From Notospermus geniculatus (taxonomy: Eukaryota; Nemertea; Pilidiophora; Heteronemertea; Lineidae), in the NCBI GenBank assembly GCA_002633025.1, contig NMRB01001897.1:14090-78089 (forward strand): a stretch of DNA of 64,000 nt, read 5' to 3'. The notes beneath the pieces are model-generated. The model ran no database searches. It was given only the letters and a program-made list of their open reading frames with translations, and was not told where the DNA came from. Below are positions 33,580-45,845 of this stretch, piece by piece (position 1 is the stretch's first letter; each line of letters opens with the position of its first letter). Made by a program: the position numbers and the translations under genes.

Positions 33580-35360
33580 GTTATGAAAGCATCCTTGTCT
33601 ACATGACCATCATCAACAACCACGGTCTAAGGAAAAGCAGCACCGCATCACTTATCACGTTCAAGCTCAGAATATTTCCCAATGTCACCCTGAAACCCCA
33701 ATGGGAGCTGCTGGTGGAAGCTGACAATAACACAATTTGGTTTTGTCATTAGGAGTCCCAAGGCTTGCCAGAATTTTGTACACAACAACATTAGCGCTCC
33801 ATCGGTGTGTAGTAAGGGACTGATGAAATTTGTGCACGCAGGCAGAATGAACAATGTCTCTAATATGATCAAGTCCTACCTTCCCGAGGAGTTAAGCCGG
33901 TGACCGAGTACATAGGAGATGCATCACGACAACGTTTTGCATTGTATTTCCAAAGCACCATTGATGATGAGGTGCAGTGGGGCGAAAAAAACAAGACAAA
34001 ATGCATTGCTTGTGCTGTGTAGGTGGTAGTCTGCCACCACCATTAGCTGCTTGTTTTTTATATTACTGATGACGGCCAAATAAGCTTGTTTGAAGACAAT
34101 CGGCATCTTGTTAAATGTTGCTGACTTTTTTCCAATATAAGGACAATACATGGCCATGCACACGTAACAGGTGTTCAGTGAATCGATAGAAAATTGCAAT
34201 TCGAAACTTCTTTCTCGTAAAATATTCATAGCTTCTGGTCATGCCATTCCCCAATTCAATCTTCTTAAGAAGCTAAATGGTTGGAGTAGTCCCTTTCATC
34301 TAGTTACAGTTTTACCAGAGGGCGGTTTTTCTACTCTAGCTGGTGAAATCAATGTATTTTAAACCACCATTCAATGGTGATTCGCTTGAATACCANGAGC
34401 AAATAGGGACGAAATAAATTTTTCCTCTATAAGGCCATTTCCTCTCTTCAAGCTGAGTTATTGTGGTGTCAAATGTGGGAAAATACAACTAAAAGGATCT
34501 AGACTTTCATTTTCAATTTTTTCTGGGCGAGGCCCCAGCCTCCCTCCCAGTGCATACATCAAAGGGGTGCATAAATCAATTTTGCCCATCCCCAGGCCCT
34601 AAAAGCTAGCTACACCCCTGAATACTGTTTGTTGGTGACTTTGAACCCACATCCTTCACTGATACGAGAAAGACCTATTGTGCCTTCACATCAACAAAAG
34701 GTTGCAACTGCAAAAGGAGCACAACAGTGCTAACAATCAGCTTTAACACTTTGATGCAGCAAACTCCAAAACTTCACCAAGCACAACACTAACATATCAG
34801 CAACACCACCTCCTGTTCGGGCAATAAACCAGCGATCAGAAAGTTGGCAGATACTCAACCTACAATTTACTGATTCTGGAGTGGTGGTATAGGTGGTACA
34901 CAGTGTCTGCTGTGAGAATCAACAAAGTATCCAGTCTCCTGCCTCGCTCTGAGAATGTAGACTGAAACTAGAAGTCAACTTAAGTCAATTGGAGGGTGGG
35001 ATTTGGGGAAAAGTCCCTGATGATAATAAAGGAAAGTTCATTGTAGACTAGCACTACACCATCCATGATACTGTGTTGCTCTCTCAGCAGTTGGACCAAA
35101 TGCCTTTTTAGCCTCAGGCCTTTTCGCCACTTGTTTTGAGAACAGCTAAAATAGAGCAAGATATTGAGGAAGAAGCATTGATCGACATTTTAAAATATTT
35201 TGGTTATTGATCGTCCATCCTCTTTAATGTTAATCCCCCAAATTGTTCTGCACTTTAAAACAGCGATTAAAACTCCCCCAGGTTTTCAACCATCAAGAAA
35301 AACAACAAACTTGATAATGCACAATTTGACGTGGGTTTTCTTGGCTCAAGGCATTTCATC
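33580..35360. other. Intergenic, no gene supported
   Basis: Short ORFs without domains, and one ambiguous base at 34396. At 34530-34620 a stretch with GGCCCCAGCC...GGCCCTAAAAGCTAGCTACACCCCTG resembles the edge of a dispersed element, but I could not define its ends. Confidence 0.45.
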
Positions 35361-35369
35361 TGCCTGTAA

Positions 35370-35843
35370 AGCCTAGCGCACATCGACCTTCCGACTGGAA
35401 GCAACTGAATGCAACAGTCGCTATCGATGTGAGCGGAACGCACACATCGGTTACAACTGGTCATTGCGGCAACAAGTGGCACAATCCAGTCTTCAATCTG
35501 GAGCGCGCACATCGAACAGGCAACTGAACTGAATGCTACACGGAAATTGTCGATGTCTTCCGAGCTGACCACTCGGGATTCCGTCACATGACTAGGTGTG
35601 CTCCACAAACAAAGGAAATTCGTTGCCAGACCGCGCACATCAAAGCAACGGTCGGCAACGAGTAGAACATGAGCATCTGGCTGGAACTAGTGGCAACAGT
35701 CGGAAATAGCGTTGCTGGGGCACGCACATCGGCCTGTTTGAGCATCTGATCAGTTGCTGCTGTTTCCAGCCAGTCGCCCACCGTTACCGGAAACGCCATT
35801 GCCGGTAGTTGCTTCCAGTCGCAAGGTCGATGTGCGCTAGGCT
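35370..35843. mobile_element. 474-bp MITE with AGCCTAGCGCACATCGACC ends, TAA duplication
   Basis: The left end AGCCTAGCGCACATCGACCT, continuing CCGACTGGAAGCAACT, is mirrored at the right end by AGTTGCTTCCAGTCG then GGTCGATGTGCGCTAGGCT. TAA flanks both ends (35367-35369 and 35844-35846), as in PIF/Harbinger elements. Inside, the word CGCACATC(G/A) recurs four more times at spacings of roughly 60-130 bases. The two 123-codon minus-strand ORFs are by-products. Confidence 0.8.
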
Positions 35844-35859
35844 TAAAAGTATAACTAAT

Positions 35860-37470
35860 CGTAAGCTGGTATGAGAGGGTGAACTTCTTTAACTGTTGAA
35901 GCTTTGTCAAAGAAGATTCAACTGATAAAGCCTTTGTCCTTAAGTTGCTGAACAACTACCCTTAATTCTTATTTTGCTTACACTTTGGTGACAAAAGATA
36001 TGCTATATGTTGCTGAACACTTTGGTGACTAAAGATACCTTTAGTACTTACATTAGAGACCAGACAGAATTGACTTTAGAATAAACGGTGCAAATTTGCA
36101 TGATAGACATCGGCAGAATACCTCTCCTTGGGACACTTCTTCACAAAGGATGAACGGCTGAATCAAGCATTCAGCTCTCCTCGATAACCGCTGCTCCATT
36201 TCCAAAGCAATCATGCCAACCTCCCAAAGCGAGCGACCAATCTAGGTAGACAGAATACTTGATTGATTCATCTGAATACGTGGGCTCGTCAACGCAAGCT
36301 GCCCAATACTGCATTAGCGAGATGGCCGCGATCAGATAGACCCAAATCTAATCCCAGGACGACATGAAGTGAATATGTTACACAATGCGGATAGGAAGAT
36401 GTTTCCTGTGACAGCGAGTTTGGGGAGCCGTGTTGGGGATGTTAAATAAGCGAACAGAAAAAATGTACATGTAAGTTGGCTGAGGGGAGCTGATAACGTT
36501 TGAAGACAGGTCACGTTGAGTCGGCTGGATCTGAGCCACATCAGTGCTGGTTGGGTATTCATAAGCTCCATTAATACCGTTCCGAGTATATCTTGGCTAA
36601 TGTGGGTGGACAAGAGCAGTATCGTTCCAAAAGGAACAAAGAAAGAAGGCAAAATAGTATTCCTACCTAAACCAGGATTGACTTCTGTGAAAATGATGAC
36701 ACTTACCTGGAAGTAGAGAAAATTAGAGAAGTTACAAAAGGAACCGATGTGATTATTATTCAACAATTTAACCCAATAGAGTCGCCTGTTTTTTTTGCAC
36801 TTTCCATCTGTCATGTCTGTAGCTTACACCGCCACGAAATACTAATGCATTAAACTGAATAGAAAGACGTACATGCATAATGAGTCAAGGCGGTTTATGG
36901 CGGTATCTGCTTCTGGCGACATGGCGGTATCTGCGTCTGGAGACATGGTGGTTTGTGGCGCTCCCAGCAGTAATTGATGAATTTGATTTCTACATTAGAG
37001 GTGGTGGGGATTTTTGTCAAAAAGTGGGCGTGGTCTTCCAGGCGGCTCACGGCACGGCGGTTTAGGGCGGCATGGGTTCTATTGGGTTAAGCCCAGTTGC
37101 CTTCCCCAAGCTGCATGTTTGGAGCTGCTGTGGGCTGTGGGCTGTGGGACAGCAAAACTTGTGCTCAAACAGAGGAAAGGGAATGGCTATGTTGATGAAG
37201 GTGCAATCAGGGAGGTCAGGGGTCTGCTACTGCATCATTTGGCTAACATTTCATATGTGCAGTCCCAGAATATCTTAGAATGCATTGTATTTTCTGGTGG
37301 GAACACNGCTGCATCATTAAGATGTAGAGAATCGAGAAGAAGGAACTCCCAAAAGATTCTGAAAACCGAGCTTCTGTGAACTTCTTTTTTGCTTCTTTGA
37401 ATGCAGTTTGTAGCTGGTGTCATTCACACAATCAGCAATACAATCTTTACAGAAGTGGTACAGATTGGTG
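35860..37470. other. Intergenic, no gene supported
   Basis: The 160-codon minus ORF at 36332-36814 has no recognisable domain or splice context. At 36885-37075 short GGCGGTATCTG/GGCGGTTTA words repeat. There is one ambiguous base at 37307. Confidence 0.45.
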
Positions 37471-37477
37471 CAGTAAA

Positions 37478-37625
37478 AACATCAGTAAAAACATCAGTAC
37501 CTGCCACCCTAAGGTTACGGGTTACGGGTTCGAACCCAAGTCTTCATGTAATTCTTCATCTAATAGAGAGGTGACTCTCTTTTCTCCAGGCACTCTGGTT
37601 TCCTTCTGCTGTACATTTAGTTACC
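37478..37625 (+). mobile_element. tRNA-derived SINE, family A, copy 3
   Basis: Contains a canonical B-box GGGTTCGAACCC (37526-37537) and, 56 bases further, the family-A body word CAGGCACTCTGGTTTCC with CTGTACATTT. The A-box end is poorly preserved. Confidence 0.65.
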
Positions 37626-37639
37626 CACTCTATACATGT

Positions 37640-39250
37640 TGCCAACAATGCCATGATATTTGGCTCTCAACTCAATATTTTAAAATCTTATTCCTAATAC
37701 AGGAACATTCCCACACGGTAATCATACCATCACATTTCACAGATATGTCAAAATATTATTTTTCTTTCTATATTGCAATTTCAAAACAGATTTTATAAAT
37801 CCGGGCACGAGATCCCAACCAATCAATCATTTATAAACAAAGTAAATTTGCATATTTTTGACAATTCCAATTTATTTCCCAGACAAATAAATGTTGGGTT
37901 GGAAAGCAAACATGCTCTAGACTGATTCCAAACAGTCTCATCATGGGGTGGGGGTGCCGTGGCGACTGATCCCGAGCCGTATGATCAATGTTTTCATGCA
38001 TATATCCTTGCGATTTTAGTTGTTTTGTTCAGGGACAGATTCTGATTGCTGCCAGAAGATGACTACTCTAATTACACCAGCATGATTTAGTAAACAGGCA
38101 GAGTAACGACATCTCGTTACATAATGCTAATTGGAGGAGGCAACTTATATGTGGTAATTAGCAGCACATGCATAGAGTATACTCTAAACTCTTAGATATA
38201 AGACCACTTCTGGGTATTCAAGGCAAGCCCACTGATTGGTGAACATGGTAGTTAGCTTCCGTTGACCAATGGGTGAGCGTCACTACATCGTTTTAATTTC
38301 ATGGTCACGAGTTCATGTTCAGGGCCTGTGTAGGTGTCAACTTTGTACCAAGGGTTGAAACACAATGAAGGATGAACTGTGCTGTGCTTCATTGATGAAC
38401 TGACCCATTCATACGGTCCTCTGGCTTATCGATGTTGATAATAACTTTGAGGCAAACCCTGAACTTCACAGGTGGCTCTGAAGTTTCCATTGTAGCCTAC
38501 CTCTGGTGAGAGCCCTACAGAGGTTGGTTGGAGGTTTATCGACATCATAGCGTAGTCTGGTTCTTGGGCGAGCAAACTGTATCTCATCAAAAGCATGAGA
38601 ACCTAGTTAGTAATGACGAAAAAGCAAGTTGGTCCTGCACAGGTCAATCAGCATCATGGACTAATGCCAGGGAACTTTTTACGTAATTCTATTCCCCACA
38701 CAAATCAAACAGCAAATCTGACACCATTAATGAGCTAATTTATGCCATTAGCACCATCACAATACCAGGTAATTACAGTTACGAATACCCATTGATCATG
38801 TATGAAACCTACCAGGCTGATACAATGCTGAGATTCTGACCTGATGCCCTGTCAGCAGTCACTATTGGCCTCTTTTTGTCCCTGCATGCAGAAGCTACTG
38901 TCGAAATGACGCAATATCGATGTACATAAAACATCCCGCAGCAATCCACAGCGTTATTGGAAAACATTTTCAAGCAGGGGCAAAAGAATCGTTACTGATA
39001 ACAAGCACTGTGACTGGTCTCCACATTTTTGCATTCGCAAGTGGTGTCAATAGCCTTGGTGGATAATAGGGCCTAGCTTGTGCAGATGACCTCACCACAG
39101 ACAAATCCGCCATCTTGACAGAATTACTTGCTTCTTAACTTTTTTTGAGTAGCTAAATGATGTAAAATTACAATTGAAGGTGAGATATCAAGTGTTTGAT
39201 GTTCAATCATGGCATGATCCGGCAATCTCACCCTTCATATCAAAACCATC
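37640..39250. other. Intergenic, nothing recognised
   Basis: 1.6 kb with short ORFs only and no repeat structure noticed. Confidence 0.45.
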
Positions 39251-39262
39251 TCTCAGAGACCT

Positions 39263-39470
39263 GAGACACACCCATGCGATCTCCCTGAGACTAACCCTAA
39301 AACATCCCAACATTGAGACACACCCATGCGATCTCCCTGAGACTAACCCTAAAACATCCGAACATTGAGACACACCCATGCGATATCCCTGAGACTAACC
39401 CTAAAACATCCCAACATTGAGACACACCCATGCGATATCCCTGAGACTAACCCTAAAACATCCCAACATT
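39263..39470. repeat. Tandem array, four copies of a 52-bp unit
   Basis: Four nearly perfect 52-base units, each starting GAGACACACCCATGCGAT and containing GAGACTAACCCTAAAACATC. Differences are limited to CTCC/ATCC and CCC/CCG substitutions, so the array is young. The phrase CTAACCCTAAAA resembles telomere repeat but is not one. Confidence 0.95.
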
Positions 39471-39479
39471 GCTTTCAAT

Positions 39480-41230
39480 CAAAAACTCTCAACCTTCTGA
39501 AGTACACTGCTTTTCATTTGCATCCATTATTGATGTATAGCTGCCATATACTTCTTGGGCTCATTAATCACCATTTTGAGTAATGGTTATACCCAAGTGT
39601 TTTACCATATGATTTAGAGGTTGATTACAGCACAATGACTATTGCACACACAGAAGATGGTGTGCTTGCAAGCGAAATGAACTGGAGAAAATAGCAGACA
39701 TTTTTTTTACTTTCTGTTGGCTACTTAACCAACACAGGTGACGGTAGGATCATTAAGCGAGGTTTAGCAAATCTGACAAAACACGGAGTATGAAATATGA
39801 AATTCAACTTCATTTCCAGGACCTAATGTATTTCTGGAGATGGTTGGTACCACAAATGTCCCAATAGCCACTGTGTCATTTAAATTAGGGGGGTTGCACG
39901 TGCCTAGGGGTACATTTGTACCAATTCAGAAGCATCTAGGTCATAGTCAGAGCAATGACAGGGACTCATCATTCAAAATGGCATTGCATAAACATTGAAA
40001 AGAACTGTCTGTCTCAGAATGATTCATGGGATTTTTAGTGCAGCAAATTGCCGCAATTCATCATTAAATGATCCTTACTATTAAATTTCTCTTGGGCATC
40101 ACAAAAATTAACTTACTGATGGCAGTTTTAATTGCACATCCTTAATTGAGGCATTTTTATTCGTCAGTATAAAGAGGCTTCTGTAAGCCGCCATTATTAA
40201 TTCGCTGCAGAATCGTGCTCGCTGAATGAAATAATTATCGTGGTATCAATAATGTGTTTAATATGCAGTAAATTTTACAAGGCTGTCAGCTGTTCCGCCA
40301 GTATATTGATGACCTGTCAAAACAAGAAATTGTGTGTTCCTTTTTACAAGAATGTGACCTACGAATGTCACACCTTTTTTTGTGGTTCTGTTTATGTGGC
40401 ATGGATAGTTGCATAAGGAATTTATTGAGTGTGGGTGCAATGACAATTTGACCAAATACATGCAACCATTGCTCCATGCAAGGTCCTCAATGTTTAATGG
40501 GGAAAACTTTGACCCTTCAACCAACAATCAAGTGGTATGCAAGTGTCAGGCGGCACATGCGATAATAGGTGGTTCAGGAGGTTGGGAGGTTTAGGTGACA
40601 TTTGGTTAGTGAGATGACAAAGTTTAAAGATGACATCGTGATCATCATCCTCAGATATGGTTGTAGAATACGGAAAGAGAAGATGGTACACCTTCATCAT
40701 TTTCAAAATGGCGGTAGTTAAGTGGATGAAGATCTACTGATCTCTTTCTTCAATGGGCAAGGGCTCTCGAAGTATTCATTTCTTCCCAGAAACTTCATAC
40801 CCCACTTCAACCCAATTAATCTTCCTAAAACGTTGCAAGAAACCTCACCATCGTCAAGAAACCACGTCATAAAACCTTCTATCGCCTCCTAACGATAACT
40901 CCCTTTGGGTATGGAGCCCCGTCAGCACAAACAAACAGCTCAGTCAAATGGTGCAAATGGCAAAGTAATGCAAAAACAAATAAAAGTAATGCAAAAACAA
41001 ATAAAAGTTCTGATGACTTAGCTTTAGTATACAGAATACCTCTAGGCATGCTTTCTCAATCAAGGGAAGTGGCGTTCCTTTTTCATGTGTGATGATTTGT
41101 TTCAGACCACTGATGCTGGATTTTCACCAAGAGGAGCTTTGAGGTTTTCGACTGAACACATTGCACGGCACAAGGTGGAATTACAAGAAGACGCCTTCCA
41201 AGAAACTATTGCATGATTTGAAACATTCAC
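39480..41230. other. Intergenic, nothing recognised
   Basis: Short ORFs only. A short duplication of AAAGTAATGCAAAAACAAAT lies near 40963-41005. Confidence 0.45.
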
Positions 41231-41454
41231 GTACCGTACACACAAAAATTTTTGCGGGATAATATTTCACAAATTGACAAAAGTTCAAAATCATCGCCAT
41301 TTTTTAGACGGGGGGAGAATGAAATTTTATGGGAAAATGGACTCCTGCAATGACGTCAGCAATAAAATGGCAGCCAGAGCTGAACCGAAGCCTTCAAGCC
41401 CTAGCGGTGGCTTCGGAACTCAAAATGGAAATGTACATCTCTGCAGGTTGACAA

Positions 41455-41625
41455 TTAGTAGTGGTAATCACCTGAAACAAGCACCTACTTTTGCTAGATT
41501 GGGTCACATATCGAGGTGAGACAGCCCTCTTTAACGCATGAAGTCACTGGCCTGCCAAGGATATGAACCAGTGACCTCCTTGGTGGCAACCATGGATGTT
41601 TCCAACATGCCACACTGATTGAAAC
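41455..41625 (-). mobile_element. tRNA-derived SINE, family C
   Basis: Read on the minus strand, CAGTGTGGCATGTTGGAAAC (A-box region) is followed by TCACTGGTTCATATCCTTGG (B-box), then a body ending in the complement of CACCTACTTTTGCTAGA. That body word also occurs alone at 19470-19490. Confidence 0.65.
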
Positions 41626-41645
41626 ACTGCTCTTCCCAGGGGCTA

Positions 41646-41771
41646 AAGCGGATCCACGATTTCGGAAAAGAGGGGGCGCACTGTGCTAGAAACATTGAAA
41701 TCTGCGGTGAATTTCAATGATTTGCTCCAAATTTCAGAATTTCAGTCAACCTCTTAGAGATTTGTTGGCCA
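41646..41771. mobile_element. Truncated CGGATCC-family MITE
   Basis: GCGGATCCACGATTTCGGAA through TGAATTTCAATGATTTGCTC matches the 23807-23983 copy at about 95 percent for ~115 bases, then stops. There is no right end or target duplication, so this is a truncated copy. Confidence 0.8.
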
Positions 41772-41779
41772 ATCACCAT

Positions 41780-43320
41780 GATCCCAACATCAATAATGGA
41801 CACATCAGGTATGCATTGTATATAATTGAAAACAAGTACATCTGAAGTAGGAAAGACCAAAATGTTAAAACGTCTTCATTAGAAATACACAAATTAGAAA
41901 TTGTACATAATTGTATTTTGTTGTAGAAAAAGGTCGATATTGTCCATGTTTAAAGGTGGCTTTTGTTGTAAAAAAATCTTGATATTGTTTTCATCAGTAA
42001 AGGTGGAGTAAAACTAATCGATCGGTTTAAAACAATGGAACAATCACTCAATTGATCAGCATGTAAACATTGTTCATTGTTGAAAATCAGCCTCTGGCAG
42101 GTTTAGATTATAAAACAATCATCACTTGTTACTGAGGACGCTGTACCAGCGTGTTGGTCTAAATCAACGATGGACTACGTGTACCTTCACATTGCTTGTT
42201 TTATATACATCCGAAGCCAGGTTCCGTCTGTTTGTAGACCCTATTCCTACTACATTAGCTGCGTACAGGCAATGTTGCACGCTGACATGATCGACAATCA
42301 GTTCTGCCGACGCCGTAGCTTACAGTTGTTCCTATTAGGGACAAGGACAAATCTCTGGTTGACAAACTCGACGACGTAGTGACTTCTCAGGAGTTTGACA
42401 CGTCCCTCCGGGGAATGCATTTGGTTTTTGGACAAGTAAACTCCACGGTGTTTTAACTACGACCTCCACCATCTCTATTGATTCCTGAAATGGATTTTCA
42501 TCCTTTCAGGAAGTGTAATGAACAGCATCCATTTTTGTCAATGCAAAAATAACGGCGACCGGATCTGTACTCTACGAGCCACTGATTGGATGATTATTCA
42601 GAGTTATCGGAACCACGGAGCTGTAGGCCTAGACGCAAAGGACCCGAACAGCGAAGCTGCTAATATCTCAGTTGGTCCAACTCTGAATTTTGCCTTACGT
42701 AAAGAAACAGCCATCCTGGGCAACAGCACACCAAAAACACCCTGTAAGGCATTGTTAAGCACTCAAACGTCACATGAACATTAAGGAGGACTGGAAAGGA
42801 TGTATCGATGGTGAAATCGGTGACTTCGTCGAGCGGCTTATTTGCAAATTTAGATTTACTGTAATTACAAACTTATGAATTGACGACGTCATGGATTTAC
42901 CCAAGCTGCATTATAGCAACGCTGGCGCACGTCACTTTTGAGGTGTCTCAGTGGTTCAATGGAATGATCGTTGCTTCGCAATTCAGCACCCCGTCTTTGG
43001 AATCCCGTCCGCTGCACATTACTTTTCTTTTTTGTCTTTTCTGTTTGTTTTTATCATCTTTTGTCTTTTGTTCTTTTTTCTCATCATTTTATTTTCAAGA
43101 CGTTGCGATTGCTGCCATATGCGAAATAAATCATTCAGTTAAGGCTCAGCATAGAAGTACGGCTGTTCTTAGGGGGTACGGCAGTCAGTATTTCCACTCT
43201 GGACCTAACCCTAACCCTAATCCTAATTAATCCCTAATTAAAAACTGTCGTAATAACAGTGCGGTGAATTACAGACTGGTACCTGGTTTTACAACACCCA
43301 TATCAAAGCAATAATGACCC
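41780..43320. other. Intergenic upstream of the lectin gene
   Basis: No gene is supported; the 88-codon ORF at 42518-42784 has no domain. At 42944-43010 a tRNA-like word pattern (TCTCAGTGGTTCAATGG ... GGAATCCCGTCC) may be another SINE head. A short telomere-like run CCTAACCCTAACCCTAATCC lies at 43204-43223. Confidence 0.45.
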
Positions 43321-43330
43321 AGACTAATAA

Positions 43331-43383
43331 CTGTTTCCCTGGCTTCAGGGACACCAACGTGTCCACTGAAGCCAGGGAAACAG
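43331..43383. repeat. Near-perfect 24-bp stem hairpin ~250 bp upstream of lectin ATG
   Basis: CTGTTTCCCTGGCTTCAG pairs exactly with CTGAAGCCAGGGAAACAG. Just inside, GGACAC pairs with GTGTCC around a CAAC tetraloop, with a single unpaired A. The total is 53 bases. It may be a cruciform, a regulatory palindrome or a small structured RNA; the function is unknown. Confidence 0.85.
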
Positions 43384-43628
43384 CCCAGCGCCCCCAACAA
43401 CACAGCCAACACACATTCCTCTGCTAACAACGAGCACAAATAGTTATTTCTTCCCTGGCCGCCTATTCATGTACGACAATTGTAGGTAACAGGCAACGCA
43501 AAGTAGCAAACAGCCACAGAACTACGAAACATTACAGAAGTCATCCGCAAAAGCCATCGGTGTATTGTGCTGCCACCTGACGGCAGGTTCTAGTATCAGT
43601 GCGTCAAGTCCATGCAACCAATAAGAGA

Positions 43629-44684
43629 ATGTCCGTATGTGTTTTTCTTGTGTCCTGCCTGATGACAGAATTCTCGTTTTCATTGGCTGGAACAATTTTT
43701 GAAAGTGCCAAATTTGGTTGTCCTGTGGCTACTTTTAAACCTCTAGCCTCCGCCATTGCAAAGTCGATAACTACTAAATACTGCGCCATCTGGTGTCTAT
43801 CACATGACACCTGCAACAGCTTCAGCGTGACGTCACAGAATGGAAAACCAATCCAATGTAAACTCTGGAAATCGGCAAGTTTCACTGGACCATCAGCGCA
43901 TTTTGATTACGCCACCACCAACTGTCAGCTGTATCTAACGGTGAGTAGAATGATAAGGTTTCCACACATCTCTTACACGGTCAATAGATGGCGTGCAGTG
44001 ACGTCACTGATGACCGCTGGGATATCGGTGATTAATAGTAGAATGGCGTAGAAACTGACACGTGATCATTACCTCACACTTTTTTTGTCCCTCCATGTTA
44101 GGTGAGCAATACCAAGGGGATATACATGGTAGATATGTCACAAGAAATAAACAAACGAGAAGCCAAATTGAGGTGTGAAACACAAGGTGGCTACCTGCCA
44201 GAGATGCAACATAAAAGTCAGTTGGACGTCATTCTGCCTGTGTTATACCTGTACGCTGAACCACATGGTAAGAAAGACCGGTTTCGTTGTTAGCACCGTG
44301 TGGGATTATTAATCCAATGGCAGACTGCAGTCGATCAACGTAAACTCTTACCATAATGTATCCTTTCACTCTTGGCGACATCCCGCGATGGTGTACGAAT
44401 ATTTGTCATTTTCAGCATGCAGAGACTATTGGGTTGGAGCAGTGAGGATGCACAATGTACCATGTAATGTTGACACGTGGTACTGGGAGAAAGAAGGCAG
44501 CATCGTTCCACACTGGTTATGGAACAAGCATGAACCAAGCTGTAGATCACATGAGTCTTGTGCACTGGTACATGTTAATGTACATGCACGTTATTACTCC
44601 CGCAAAAAGCGCCTTGATCTACGAGATCGCGGATGTCACGAGACACACTACGTTCTATGCCAATATTGGCCCCCATTGGTGTAA
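43629..44684 (+). CDS. Secreted PAN/apple plus C-type lectin protein, three exons
   Basis: Coding exons are 43629-43940, 44102-44267 and 44416-44684 (stop TAA). Introns are 161 and 148 bp, with donors GTGAGT and GTAAGA, acceptors TTAG and TTTTCAG, and phases 0 and 1; frames join cleanly into 248 residues. Residues 1-~20 are a hydrophobic signal peptide, so the product is secreted. Residues ~31-104 (exon 1) have cysteines at 31, 52, 56, 62, 77 and 99 in a PAN/apple-like pattern (C-x3-C-x5-C...C-K-L). Residues ~105-244 form a C-type lectin domain: E-A-K-L-R-C (C129), Q-G-G-Y-L-P, W-V-G (165-167), C161, C176, C202, C208, C233 and C241. The usual calcium/sugar motifs are altered: EPS at 199-201 in place of EPN, and LRD at 228-230 in place of WND, so classical glycan binding is doubtful. 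Such proteins act in adhesion or innate recognition in invertebrates. No canonical AATAAA was seen within 200 bp downstream. Confidence 0.9.
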
Positions 44685-44873
44685 GAAGGGAAGGATTCCT
44701 GTCGATAATGAGTACGGCAGCCATGTTGGAATACTCCTGTGCATTCATTGCAGTAAAACCGCTACATTCCCCTTCAACGCATGTTTATAACACATCCAGC
44801 GTTTGTATAATCCATATTTTCTGAATATTTATGGTTCCCGATCTTGATCAGGAAACACACTATTTTTGGTTGT

Positions 44874-44900
44874 GGTTCCCGATCATGAAGATCGGGAAAC
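44874..44900. repeat. Short palindrome GGTTCCCGATC...GATCGGGAAAC
   Basis: An 11-base inverted repeat sits at the start of the repeat block behind the lectin gene. A decayed copy lies at 44833-44855. Confidence 0.7.
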
Positions 44901-44984
44901 ATATAGGCCAAGTTTTTGGTCATGGTGTCAGTGTGTGTGTCTGTCTGTCACACCTTCATATCTTATCTCCTTCAACAGATGTTG

Positions 44985-45720
44985 CTCTCAGATGTTGAGG
45001 TCATGGTGATATTGATATCTCAAATTTGATATTTTCAAATCACAGGTATGGGATCAGGTTTTATACCTATGTTTTATAGATTCTAGGAATCAAATGGGTT
45101 GATCACTTTTGATATCAGATGTTGAGGTCATGGTGATAGCAATATCTCAAATTTGATATTCTCAAATATCATCCTGTGACACCCTAGGAATTCAATGGAC
45201 GGATGATGTTTGATCCCATATGTTGAGGTCATGGTGATATCGATATGTCAGACTTGATATTCTCAAATATCTCATCCTGTGGTGGATTAAGAGGCATGGG
45301 ACCAGGTTCTAGCTATACCCCTATTTACAGACCCCAGGAATTCAATGGACGGATGATGTTCCATCTGATATGTTGGGGTGATGGTGATATCGATATGTCA
45401 GACTTGATATTCTCAAATATCTTATCCTGTGATTGAGTTCGAGGCATGGGAATCAAGTTCTACACCCCACCCGCTCAGAACAAGTTCCAGAACTGGTCAG
45501 TTTACTTGTAAGCAAAGGGATTTGAGAAAACTGGCTGCACTGTTACTTATTCTGAAAGGTTACCCATGTTTTTAGACCCTAGGGATCAAATGAACTGATC
45601 ATTTTTAGACCCTAGGGATCAAATGAACTGATCACTTTTGTCTCAGATGTTAGGTAATGGTGATATTGATATATCAAATTTGATATGAAATATCTCATCA
45701 TGGGATGTGTTATTGGCATG
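44985..45720. repeat. Degenerate tandem repeat, unit ~100-150 bp
   Basis: The phrase TGTTGAGGTCATGGTGATAT(C)GATAT...TTGATATTCTCAAATATC recurs near 44993, 45119, 45221, 45371 and 45645. Between copies sits CCTAGGAATTCAATGGACGGATGATGTT. A separate 31-base duplication (AGACCCTAGGGATCAAATGA...) lies at 45573-45635. No coding signal. Confidence 0.75.
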
Positions 45721-45749
45721 AGATCAAGTTCTGTGGGATTCATTGTAAC

Positions 45750-45845
45750 TGATCATTCAATGTATCCTGATCTCTATCAATGTACCTGATGCCTATCAAT
45801 GTATCCTGACCTTTATCAATGTATCCTCGTCTCTTTTATGTATCA
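45750..45845. repeat. Short tandem repeat, TATCAATGTATCCTGA units
   Basis: About four diverged copies of a ~25-base unit (CTATCAATGTATCCTGA). It continues the repeat block behind the lectin gene. Confidence 0.65.

Noticed and set aside
36332-36814. 160-codon minus-strand ORF
   Set aside because: No recognisable domain, no splice context, and of a length expected a few times by chance in AT-rich sequence of this size.
43204-43223. Telomere-like CCCTAA run
   Set aside because: About three degenerate units only; too short to be a telomere or a meaningful interstitial array.
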